Part shown: positions 15,126 through 21,482 of the stretch, piece by piece | How positions within the stretch are numbered: position 1 is the stretch's first letter | Layout: each line of letters starts with the position of its first letter | Assembly (NCBI GenBank): GCA_964387775.1 | Contig: CAYLZO010000046.1 | Location: 1 to 25,200, forward strand | Direction: 5' to 3' | From: CAYLZO01 sp964387775 | Lineage (GTDB): Bacteria; Chloroflexota; Anaerolineae; JAAYZQ01 | DNA length: 25,200 bases | The notes under the pieces: model-generated | Database searches by the model: none | The model's input: only the letters and a program-made list of their open reading frames with translations | Told to the model about the DNA's origin: nothing | Position numbers and translations under genes: made by a program

Positions 15126-15818
15126 TCAACCACTCTCTTCTTCGAGGATGCCCAGGCGCAGCGCGTAGCGGACCAGGGCCGCCCGCCCCTTCAGCCCCAA
15201 CTTGTCCATCAACCGGGCCCTGTAGGTTTCAATCGTTTTAACGCTCAGGTAGAGCATGTCGGCCACCTGCTGGTTGGTGTGGCCCAGGGCCACCAGGCGG
15301 AGCACCTGGCGCTCGCGCTGGCTGAGCCGCTCGTACGAGTCGTCGCCCTCCGGCTCTGGAGTGAGAATGGGCTCCTCCAGCAGGACGCGGACGTGTTCGG
15401 GATGGAGGTAGGTGCCACCCTGCCACACCGCCCGGATGGCCGACAGCAGCTCGGTGTCGGCCGCACCCTTGAGGACATAGCCGGCGCCACCCGATTCAAG
15501 GACGGCCCGGAGATACCCCTCGTCGTCGTGCATGGTCAGGACCAAGACCCGAGCCTCGGGCCGTGAATCCTTGATGCGGCGGATGGCCCCCAGTCCGGCC
15601 GGCCCTGCACTCTCGTCCCCGGCGCAGGAAGGCAGGGTCAGATCCATCAAGACCACGTCGGGGCCAAGTTCCAGATCCAGGGCTATGGCCTGATCTGCTG
15701 TCTCTGCTTCGCCCACCACGGTCATGTCGGCCTGGGCGTCCAGCAACATACGCAACCCCGCCCGTAGTACGGCGTGGTCATCGGCGATCAGCAAGTGGAT
15801 CGGTTCCTGATCCGTCAT
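15126..15818 (-). CDS. NarL/FixJ-type response regulator
   Basis: A 230-residue two-component regulator. The receiver domain (about 6-125) has acidic pocket D13/D14, phospho-acceptor D59 in VVLMDLTLP, T95 and K117. The region after D59 is a little longer than usual (SCAGDESAGPAGLG). The C-terminal LuxR-type HTH (about 163-225) reads LSQRERQVLRLVALGHTNQQ followed by VKTIETYRARLMDKLGL. ATG 15818 has AAGGA ten bases before it; a longer in-frame start at 15875 would overlap the kinase and is rejected. It follows the kinase stop by seven bases, so it is its partner. The neighbouring molybdoenzyme operon and its own operon are likely targets. Confidence 0.92.
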   Translation of the reverse strand: MTDQEPIHLLIADDHAVLRAGLRMLLDAQADMTVVGEAETADQAIALDLELGPDVVLMDLTLPSCAGDESAGPAGLGAIRRIKDSRPEARVLVLTMHDDEGYLRAVLESGGAGYVLKGAADTELLSAIRAVWQGGTYLHPEHVRVLLEEPILTPEPEGDDSYERLSQRERQVLRLVALGHTNQQVADMLYLSVKTIETYRARLMDKLGLKGRAALVRYALRLGILEEESG

Positions 15819-15825
15819 TTGTGCG

Positions 15826-17805
15826 TTATCCTTTTTGCTCTGGTTCGCCTTCAAGGCCAACGGGGACCTCGGCAAAAACCGTGGTGCCCGTCCCTGGAGA
15901 CGATTCGATGGTCAACGTGCCCCCCAGGAGCTCTGCCCGCTCGCGCATGCCGTGCAGCCCCAGCCAATGCTCGCTCAACTGGCCATGCATGAGCCGATCC
16001 ACTTCAAAGCCACGGCCATCGTCCTCGACGATGGCCACCACCATCGTGCCCCGTGCCTCCAGCAGCACGCTCACCTGATCTGCTTGTGCGTGGCGGACCA
16101 CGTTGGTCAGCGCCTCCTGGATGATGCGATAGAGGGCCGTCTCGATCGGGGAGGGCAACCGTACCCCTTCCAGGCCCATGGCGTGAAAGTCAATGACCAG
16201 ATCGTGGCGTCCGGCCCAGACACGTACATAATGCTGCAAAGCAGGCACCAACCCCAGGTCGTCCAGCACGCTGGGGCGCAGTTCCAGGGCCAGGTCCCGG
16301 ACCTCGTCCAGTGTGCCGGTCACGATGGCTTTCAAGTCTTGGATGCGGGCCGGATCAGCCTCGCCTTCCAACGTGCGCAGCCCGACCAGGATGGAGGTCA
16401 GCGCCTGGCCGGTCTGGTCGTGCAGCTCGCGGGCGATGCGTTTGCGCTCCTCCTCCTGGGCGGCGATGATCTGCTCCAGCAGTTGGCCGCGCAGCGCCTC
16501 CCGCTGCTTCAGCTCCTCCCACAGGCGGGTGTTTTCAATGGCTACCCCCAACTGGCGGCCGATGGCGTTGAGCAGCGTCAACTCCGATTCGTCAAAGCGG
16601 GCCGGGTCGTCGCTGGCGATGTTGAGCACGCCCAGGACGCGGGCGCGGGTCAGCAGCGGCACGGTGACGTGGCAGGTTGGCCGGCGGCCCCCGCCCAGGT
16701 CCACCGGCCGGATGGGGCAGGCGGGGTCCAAAGGATGGATGACCAGCGGCTGTCGAGTGTTCAGGACCTGGGCGCATTCGCAGCCGGGGAAACGAAAGTC
16801 GGCATCCTGCCGGGCGATCTCGCCTGGCAGGCCGAGCCAACTGTTCAAAGATGCGTGGCGCCCTTCTTCCGTCAGGAGCATGATCCAGCCGGCTTGCAGG
16901 CCGGTGACCTCCAGGACCACCCGCAAGGCCCGCTCCAACGTTCCGCTCAGGTCCAGTTGCGCGCTGGAGACGGCCTGGGCCACGGCCGCCGTGGCGGCCA
17001 GCTCGCGGTTACGGCGCAAAAGCTGGCGGTTGAAGGCTTCGCTTTCGGCCTGAGCCTGGGCCAGTTTCTCGACCATGGTATTGAACGAGTTGCCCAATGC
17101 GCCGATCTCGTCGTCGGCCCAGCGTGGGGCGCGCCGGCTCAGATCGCCCCGGGCCACGGCCTGGGTCACTTCCACCAACGCTTTGACCGGGCGGGTCAAC
17201 ACCAGGGTCAGCAGGAACCCACCCAACACCCCGCCCAGCGAGACCAGCAGAGTGATAAAGGCCAGTTGCCGGATAGTGGTCGCCATCTGGGCCCGCAGGC
17301 GCTGCTCTGAGAGGCCGACGCGGGCCGTCCCCGCCCGCCCATCAAAGATGGGCACGGCCACGTCGTGGATCAAGCCCTCCTCGCTGTCCAGGATTTGCAG
17401 CCGGTGATGTTCGTCGGAACGGACGGGATTGACGGTCAACAGGTCGGGCGGCACGCCCAGGTCGAAGGAATGCACCAGCACCCGCCCCTCGACGTCCAGG
17501 ACAAAAGCGTAACGCAGATCGTCGTTGTTGGCCGCTGTGTCGCGCAGCAGCTCATGGAGGGCGTAGAGGTTGTTGGTCAGGATCAGGTCGGCGGCGCGGG
17601 CGGCCAGGTCGCGGGTAATGGACACGGCGCGCTGGTCCAGCTCGCGGCTGAGGGTGCGGGCCATGGTCGCCCGCACCTGGATCGTCACCCCGGCGCCCAG
17701 CAGCAGCACCAGGCTCAGGACGATGCCCATAATCTTGGCGCGCACACTGACGGCGCCAATCAGCTCCCAGGCGCGTCGCAGGTAGAGCCGGGTTCGCGCC
17801 TTCAT
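15826..17805 (-). CDS. Membrane sensor histidine kinase with HAMP, cysteine-rich GAF and HisKA_3 domains
   Basis: A 659-residue kinase of the NarX/DegS class. It has TM1 about 24-46, an external sensor domain of about 135 residues, TM2 about 180-204, HAMP about 204-258, a coiled linker, and GAF about 285-428. The H-box RIARELHDQTGQALTSI has H462, and the HATPase domain has N-box EALTNVVRHA (565-574) and DDGRGF (595-600). The GAF contains C342, C344, C363 and C378 in a C-x-C...C...C pattern that could bind a metal or sense redox. ATG 17805 overlaps the stop of the PhnD-like gene by four bases. The external domain could receive the ligand-loaded binding protein, as in AioX/AioS systems; that is inference. 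Confidence 0.92.
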   Translation of the reverse strand: MKARTRLYLRRAWELIGAVSVRAKIMGIVLSLVLLLGAGVTIQVRATMARTLSRELDQRAVSITRDLAARAADLILTNNLYALHELLRDTAANNDDLRYAFVLDVEGRVLVHSFDLGVPPDLLTVNPVRSDEHHRLQILDSEEGLIHDVAVPIFDGRAGTARVGLSEQRLRAQMATTIRQLAFITLLVSLGGVLGGFLLTLVLTRPVKALVEVTQAVARGDLSRRAPRWADDEIGALGNSFNTMVEKLAQAQAESEAFNRQLLRRNRELAATAAVAQAVSSAQLDLSGTLERALRVVLEVTGLQAGWIMLLTEEGRHASLNSWLGLPGEIARQDADFRFPGCECAQVLNTRQPLVIHPLDPACPIRPVDLGGGRRPTCHVTVPLLTRARVLGVLNIASDDPARFDESELTLLNAIGRQLGVAIENTRLWEELKQREALRGQLLEQIIAAQEEERKRIARELHDQTGQALTSILVGLRTLEGEADPARIQDLKAIVTGTLDEVRDLALELRPSVLDDLGLVPALQHYVRVWAGRHDLVIDFHAMGLEGVRLPSPIETALYRIIQEALTNVVRHAQADQVSVLLEARGTMVVAIVEDDGRGFEVDRLMHGQLSEHWLGLHGMRERAELLGGTLTIESSPGTGTTVFAEVPVGLEGEPEQKG

Positions 17806-18740
17806 GGCAATTCTCCCACCTTTTCCAGGGCCTCCCGCACCGAGTCGTAGGCGTCGTCGGCGATGGGCACAAAGCGGTCAATGAGCAGCTCGTCGAGCAC
17901 CGCCTGCCCCGTCTCGTCCTGGTGCATGGTCAGCAGCACGTCGCGCAGGGCCGCCTTGAGGTCGGCCGCCAGGCCGGGCGGGACGACGACCGGCGGCATG
18001 CCGCACGGCTCCGAGCGGGCGACGACGCGCACCCGGTCGGCCAGGGCCGGGTCGCGGGCCAGGGCATACTCGTAGACCAAGCTGTCTACGGCCGCGCCGT
18101 CCACCAGGCCCTCGGCCACGGCGTTGAGCGAGTTGTCGTGGCTGTAGGTGTACAGTGTCCGCTCGAAAAATGCCTCCGGCGTCTCGCCCATCTTCCACAG
18201 CAAGTAGACGGGCATCAGGCGGCCCGAGTTGGACAGTGGGTCGGTGAAGGCAAAGACCTGGCCTCGCAGATCGGCCAGGCTCCGGGCCGGGCTGGAGGCG
18301 GGGACGATGATGTAGGAGTAATAGACCGTCTCCCCGCCGACCTGGGGCGCGGCCAGCAATTCCATGCCGGACTCGCGGCGGCCCTCGACGTAAGCGCCGG
18401 TGCAGACCAGGGCCAGGTCCACGTCGCCGTCGCGCACCAGGTCGTTAACCTCGGCGTAGGTCTGGCGCTGAACCAGTTCTACTGTGCGGCCGGTGCGTCG
18501 GGCCAGGTAATCGAGGAAAGGGGTATAACTCTCGATGGTGCCCTTGGGCGAGATGACGGCGGCGATGGCCACGCGCAGGGGGGCCTCACGCCCGCTGCTG
18601 GCCGTAGTCGTGATGGGTATAGGCGATGGTTGGGCCTCGGCCAAGCTGACGCGCGCGTATTCGGGACTCGCGCCACAACCGGCTAGCACGGGGGCCAGCA
18701 AGAGCAAGCCCAGCAGCAGGCAGCGTAACGGGTCTTTCAT
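17802..18740 (-). CDS. PhnD-like oxyanion-binding lipoprotein (putative sensor partner)
   Basis: A 312-residue lipoprotein of the phosphate/phosphonate-binding PhnD type. The lipobox is VLAGC (C22). Characteristic blocks are PLRVAIAAVISPKGTIESYT, PFLDYLARRTGRTVEL, DVDLALVCTGAYVEG with C113, FAFTDPLSNSGRLMPVY, and SEPCGMPPVVVPPGL with C246. No permease or ATPase gene accompanies it; instead it opens an operon with a histidine kinase and response regulator. Proteins of this family act as ligand-binding partners of kinases, AioX for arsenite being the known case, where a cysteine takes part in binding. C113 lies in the equivalent-looking ligand-loop region, but I cannot align it exactly. The start is ATG 18740 with AAGGA eight bases before it. 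Confidence 0.85.
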   Translation of the reverse strand: MKDPLRCLLLGLLLLAPVLAGCGASPEYARVSLAEAQPSPIPITTTASSGREAPLRVAIAAVISPKGTIESYTPFLDYLARRTGRTVELVQRQTYAEVNDLVRDGDVDLALVCTGAYVEGRRESGMELLAAPQVGGETVYYSYIIVPASSPARSLADLRGQVFAFTDPLSNSGRLMPVYLLWKMGETPEAFFERTLYTYSHDNSLNAVAEGLVDGAAVDSLVYEYALARDPALADRVRVVARSEPCGMPPVVVPPGLAADLKAALRDVLLTMHQDETGQAVLDELLIDRFVPIADDAYDSVREALEKVGELP

Positions 18741-18797
18741 CGGCTCATCCTTCCATTTCCAGATGGGTCTCGAGTCTGGATCGGACCACGCGCCCTC

Positions 18798-18826
18798 ATT
18801 TTACCCCATATCGGACAGTCCGTCCA
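18798..18826 (-). promoter_or_regulatory. Candidate promoter of the sensor operon
   Basis: On the minus strand TGGACG (18821-18826), 17 bases, then TAAAAT (18798-18803), about 58 bases before ATG 18740. A short palindrome CGGACAGTCCG (18812-18822) overlaps the -35 box and could be a repressor site. Confidence 0.5.
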
Positions 18827-18858
18827 GCGGGGAAATCCTGATCTGGGGCGGGGAGGAG

Positions 18859-18877
18859 TGTCAGGTTTTTCCTGACA
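18859..18877. promoter_or_regulatory. Candidate operator shared with the molybdoenzyme operon (copy B)
   Basis: TGTCAGG-TTTTT-CCTGACA is a perfect inverted repeat followed by AAG, about 33 bases upstream of the predicted -35 box. It matches copy A at 15056-15074 in spacing and right arm. The unit also resembles the GACAGGTTTTT repeat at 19854, so it may instead belong to a dispersed repeat. Confidence 0.5.
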
Positions 18878-18905
18878 AAGTGTTGGGCCTTACCGGTCCC
18901 GCTGT

Positions 18906-18934
18906 TTGGCATTGTCACGGCTTGATGATACTAT
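18906..18934 (+). promoter_or_regulatory. Candidate promoter of the GDT1-like gene
   Basis: TTGGCA (18906-18911), a 17-base spacer and TACTAT (18929-18934), with GAGGGGG about 20 bases further on. Confidence 0.5.
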
Positions 18935-18975
18935 GACAACGTTTTTCTTGAGGGGGTAGATGCACATCCAAAGAA

Positions 18976-19293
18976 TTGAGAGTCTTGCTCAGCACCTTTG
19001 CCCTGCTCTTTGTGGCCGAACTCGGTGACAAGACCCAACTGGCCGTGATCAGCATGACGGCCAAACACAAGATGCCCTTCTGGATTTTTGTCGGCGCCGC
19101 CCTGGCCCTGGCTGCCGTCACCCTGTTAGGCGTACTGGGTGGAGAGCTGCTCACCCGCTTCATCCCCGAGATGGTCTTGCGCAAGGTGGCTGCCGTGTTG
19201 TTCGTGGGCATGGGGTTGTTGATGTGGTTTGACAAACTGAGAGTTCTGCATAAAAAACCTAGCCAAGCGCAGGCCGTGACCTGCGCCAACTGA
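18976..19293 (+). CDS. Half-size GDT1/TMEM165 (UPF0016) membrane protein
   Basis: A 105-residue protein with three hydrophobic helices (about 3-14, 33-55, 66-86). It carries one copy of the family signature, ELGDKTQLA (E15, D18, K19, T20), which lines the cation path of these Mn2+/Ca2+ transporters. Most bacterial members have two such repeats in about 190 residues; single-repeat forms are known and are presumed to dimerise. I see no second repeat nearby. The start is uncertain: TTG 18976 or TTG 18985. The nearest ATG (18960, after GAGGGGG) is in a different frame, so a small frameshift at the 5' end cannot be excluded. Confidence 0.8.
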   Translation: MRVLLSTFALLFVAELGDKTQLAVISMTAKHKMPFWIFVGAALALAAVTLLGVLGGELLTRFIPEMVLRKVAAVLFVGMGLLMWFDKLRVLHKKPSQAQAVTCAN

Positions 19294-19305
19294 AAACTTG
19301 GAGGA

Positions 19306-19363
19306 TGGACACATCTCCGGCACAATAGGTTCGCTGAAACCAAAGCAACCGGAGGTGTGTCCA
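19306..19363 (+). promoter_or_regulatory. Long hairpin that buries the Shine-Dalgarno of the TPR ORF
   Basis: TGGACACATCTCCGG (19306-19320) pairs with CCGGAGGTGTGTCCA (19349-19363) over 15 bases, with a single U-G wobble. The 28-base loop contains a small inner stem (GGTT 19328-19331 with AACC 19338-19341). The right arm contains GGAGGTG, the ribosome-binding site of ATG 19366, so the folded RNA would hide it. It starts 13 bases after the GDT1-like stop and has no T run, so it is not a standard terminator. Confidence 0.6.
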
Positions 19364-19365
19364 CC

Positions 19366-19926
19366 ATGAGTGTATCACAAACAGCGTCCCGTGTCCAAGA
19401 AGCCCAGGCTCTGCGCGAAGCCGGGCAAGTCGAGGAGGCCATCTGTCTCTTGACCGAGATTCTTGAGCAAGAACCCAACGACATGAGAGCTCGTGAATTG
19501 CTCGGCGACATCTACTACGACCTCAACGACTACAAGCGAGCCCGCCGGCAGTACCGGTACGTCTTTGACCGGCGTCGGCACGAGGTGAGAATTGCCTTGA
19601 AAGGCGTGGGCGACCAGCGCATCAAAAACGGGGAGGACGGAGAAAAACAAAAAGCGCGAAGACTCCCGCGCTTTTTGTCTGTGGTGGGCAGGGAAGGATT
19701 TGAACCTCCGAAGGCTGAGCCAGCGAATTTACAGTCCGCCCCCTTTGGCCACTTGGGTACCTGCCCATTCAGCAGCGCCTATTATACTCATCTCGTGGGA
19801 ATTGTCAACCCTCGGCCTGGGCTTTGCGGCAATTCCCTTGGCCACACCGACCCGACAGGTTTTTTCGGGATCTTGCAAGTGCGGCATCTGAGAGCAGTCT
19901 GTGAGCATCCCAAGCCTCACGCATGA
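19366..19926 (+). CDS. TPR-containing ORF whose 3' half runs antisense through tRNA-Tyr
   Basis: ATG 19366 follows GGAGGTG with good spacing. The first 75 or so residues form about two tetratricopeptide units (AQALREAGQVEEAICLLTEI, then ARELLGDIYYDLNDYKRARR), a generic protein-interaction fold. After about residue 85 the frame enters a terminator hairpin and the complement of tRNA-Tyr. There it gives GREGFEPPKAEPANLQSAPF, a familiar artefact of translating antisense tRNA-Tyr, before stopping at 19926. So the genuine protein has probably lost its own 3' end, and what is left may be a truncated gene. Function unknown. Confidence 0.5.
   Translation: MSVSQTASRVQEAQALREAGQVEEAICLLTEILEQEPNDMRARELLGDIYYDLNDYKRARRQYRYVFDRRRHEVRIALKGVGDQRIKNGEDGEKQKARRLPRFLSVVGREGFEPPKAEPANLQSAPFGHLGTCPFSSAYYTHLVGIVNPRPGLCGNSLGHTDPTGFFGILQVRHLRAVCEHPKPHA
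19641..19678 (-). terminator. Intrinsic terminator of tRNA-Tyr
   Basis: A perfect 12-base stem (19647-19658 with 19667-19678, core AAAAAGCGCG) and eight-base loop lie just past the tRNA 3' end. On the minus strand TTTTT follows. Because of its A/T-rich stem base it could also work on the plus strand. Confidence 0.85.
19682..19766 (-). tRNA. tRNA-Tyr (GTA anticodon)
   Basis: The acceptor stem pairs GGGCAGG with CCTGCCC, the anticodon loop CTGTAAA holds GTA (19730-19732), the T arm has GGTTCAAATCC, and a long variable arm typical of bacterial tRNA-Tyr is present. The discriminator A is followed by an encoded CCA, so the mature 3' end is in the DNA. Confidence 0.97.
19781..19808 (-). promoter_or_regulatory. 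Consensus promoter of tRNA-Tyr
   Basis: On the minus strand a perfect TTGACA (19803-19808), a 16-base spacer and a perfect TATAAT (19781-19786), 15 bases before the tRNA. This is as strong as such promoters get. Confidence 0.85.
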
Positions 19927-19945
19927 AGCAAAAACCTGTCAGGTC
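19849..19945. repeat. Possible miniature element between the radical SAM gene and tRNA-Tyr
   Basis: GACCCGACAGGTTTTT (19849-19864) and GACCTGACAGGTTTTT (complement of 19930-19945) are inverted copies with one mismatch. The segment is bracketed by a 14-base direct repeat, CTGGGCTTTGCGGC, at 19817-19830 and 19968-19981; the second copy encodes the last residues of the radical SAM protein. The right arm also forms a small hairpin that could end transcription of that gene. Confidence 0.5.
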
Positions 19946-19964
19946 TTGTTTATGTTCAAGAGGG

Positions 19965-21395
19965 CTACTGGGCTTTGCGGCCCAGGAAGAACCGGCTAAA
20001 GTTCTGGAGATAGTCAGGCAGCCGGCGCCAGGTATCGGGGTCCACGGCCTTGCGCCAGATGCGGCTGGGGCGCAGGTAGAAGCGGCGGTAGGCTTCGTGC
20101 CACTTGCGCTCGACCAGCTCCGGCGGCAGCGACGGCAGCTCGTAGCGGGCCTTTTCGTCGTGGATGGCATAATCGCGCCAGTCGGTGCTGAACAGTCGGC
20201 CGTCGCGCCGGGCGATCTCCCACAGCTCGGTGCCGGGATAGGGCGCGGCGATCATGAAATTCGCCAGGTCGGGGTCCAGCTCCAGGGCGAACTCGATGGT
20301 GTCGTCCATCGTGGCCTCGGTGTCGGCCGGCAGGCCAAAGATGAAAAAGCCCATGGTCTGGAGCCCGGCGGACTCGGCCCCCCGGAAGGCGCGGCGCACG
20401 TCGTCCAGCGACTGCCGTTTTTTGATGGAATCGAGCACGGCCTGGTTGCCGCTCTCCACGCCAAAGCCGACGCGCTTGCAGCCGGCCTGCTTCATGAGGT
20501 GAAAGAGCTCGGCGTCGGTGTGGTCGGCGCGCATGCCGTGGACCGTGATCCAGGGCACGTCGGCCAGCCCCTCGGCGATGAGAAGGCGGCAGATCGCCTT
20601 GGCCCGATCCAGCTTCAGGTTCCACACGTCGTCGGTGATGCCGATCTCGGTGGCGCCCAGCTCGCGGACCAGGTAGCGCCACTCGGCCACCACGTCCTCG
20701 GGCGGGCGGGCGCGCCAGGTGTGGCCCGTGACCGGCTTGGAGCAGTAGATGCACTGGTAGGGGCAGCCCCGGCTGGTGACCAGGGTGTAGGCCCGGGCGT
20801 TGGGGTCCAAGCCGTCGGTCAGCGGCTGCAAGTTGGTGTAGCGCTCGATCTTGAATAGATGATAGGCGGGCCAGGGGATATTCTCGACGTCCTTGCGCAA
20901 AGGGCGGTTGGGATTGTGGATGACTTGGCCAGAGGTGTCCTTCCAACTCAACCCCTGAATCGGCTCAAAGTTGCAAGTTGCAAGTTGCAAGTGGAGGATT
21001 CTCACTTGCAACTCGCGCACGATTTCGATCAGGGTCTCCTCGGCCTCCCCGCGCACCACCAGATCGACCTCGGGGCGCGCCAGCGACTCGTCGGGCATGA
21101 GGGTGGGATGCGGGCCGCCGAGGATGGTCACCGCGCCCTGCGCTTTGGCCTGGGCCGCCGCCTCCCAGGCTTCGTAGATCAGGGGCGTGGGGCTGGAAAT
21201 GCCCACGACGTCGTATTTCTGTCGCGACAGGTGCGCCGCCACCGTCTCGTCCTCGTCCTCGACCTCGGCGTCAAAGACCGTCACGTCGTCGTAGCCGGCG
21301 GCGATCAGCGCCCCGGCCAGATAGCCGAGTCCCATGTGGATGTGCTTCCGCGAGTTCCATACGCTCGATTTGGGGCTGATTAACAGAATCTTCAT
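19965..21395 (-). CDS. B12-binding-domain radical SAM protein
   Basis: A 476-residue protein. The N-terminal cobalamin-binding Rossmann domain (about 1-130) includes MGLGYLAGALIAAGYDDVTV, GISSPTPLIYEAW and TILGGPHPTLMPDE. The radical SAM core begins with SRGCPYQCIYC (C211, C215, C218), which ligates the [4Fe-4S] cluster that cleaves S-adenosylmethionine, followed by GITDDVWNLKLDRA and VGFGVESGNQAVLDSIKKRQ. Members methylate unreactive carbons or rearrange lipids and antibiotics; the substrate here is unknown. Residues about 131-147 come from an in-frame repeat insertion and break the usual domain junction. A candidate promoter (TTGCAG-16-TAGAAT) lies upstream. Confidence 0.9.
   Translation of the reverse strand: MKILLISPKSSVWNSRKHIHMGLGYLAGALIAAGYDDVTVFDAEVEDEDETVAAHLSRQKYDVVGISSPTPLIYEAWEAAAQAKAQGAVTILGGPHPTLMPDESLARPEVDLVVRGEAEETLIEIVRELQVRILHLQLATCNFEPIQGLSWKDTSGQVIHNPNRPLRKDVENIPWPAYHLFKIERYTNLQPLTDGLDPNARAYTLVTSRGCPYQCIYCSKPVTGHTWRARPPEDVVAEWRYLVRELGATEIGITDDVWNLKLDRAKAICRLLIAEGLADVPWITVHGMRADHTDAELFHLMKQAGCKRVGFGVESGNQAVLDSIKKRQSLDDVRRAFRGAESAGLQTMGFFIFGLPADTEATMDDTIEFALELDPDLANFMIAAPYPGTELWEIARRDGRLFSTDWRDYAIHDEKARYELPSLPPELVERKWHEAYRRFYLRPSRIWRKAVDPDTWRRLPDYLQNFSRFFLGRKAQ
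20969..21012. repeat. In-frame repeat insertion within the radical SAM gene
   Basis: Three tandem TTGCAAG units (20971-20991) run into a hairpin whose arms are GTTGCAAGTG (20984-20993) and CACTTGCAAC (21003-21012) with a nine-base loop. The stretch is translated into about 16 residues at the join between the B12 and radical SAM domains. Confidence 0.8.
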
Positions 21396-21434
21396 GTGGA
21401 TTTCGTAGTCTCCAATTCCAGATCTCTGGCTTGC

Positions 21435-21462
21435 ATTCTACCACAGAAGCAATCCGCTGCAA
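21435..21462 (-). promoter_or_regulatory. Candidate promoter of the radical SAM gene
   Basis: On the minus strand TTGCAG (21457-21462), 16 bases, TAGAAT (21435-21440), about 40 bases before ATG 21395. Confidence 0.45.
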
Positions 21463-21482
21463 ATCCCGGCGTTGTCAGCGAC

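Noticed and set aside
15835..17310. Plus-strand ORF of 491 codons opposite the histidine kinase
   Set aside because: Gln/His/Gly-rich antisense translation; the minus-strand kinase has every catalytic box.
18935..18975. A yybP-ykoY-type manganese riboswitch before the GDT1-like gene
   Set aside because: GDT1 genes elsewhere can carry it, but the short leader here lacks the conserved loop sequences.
19681..19770. Conserved peptide GREGFEPPKAEPANL as a protein domain
   Set aside because: It is the well-known spurious translation of the strand opposite tRNA-Tyr.
20969..21012. CRISPR-like array
   Set aside because: The units are 7 bases, contiguous and translated in frame; there are no spacers and no cas genes in the window.
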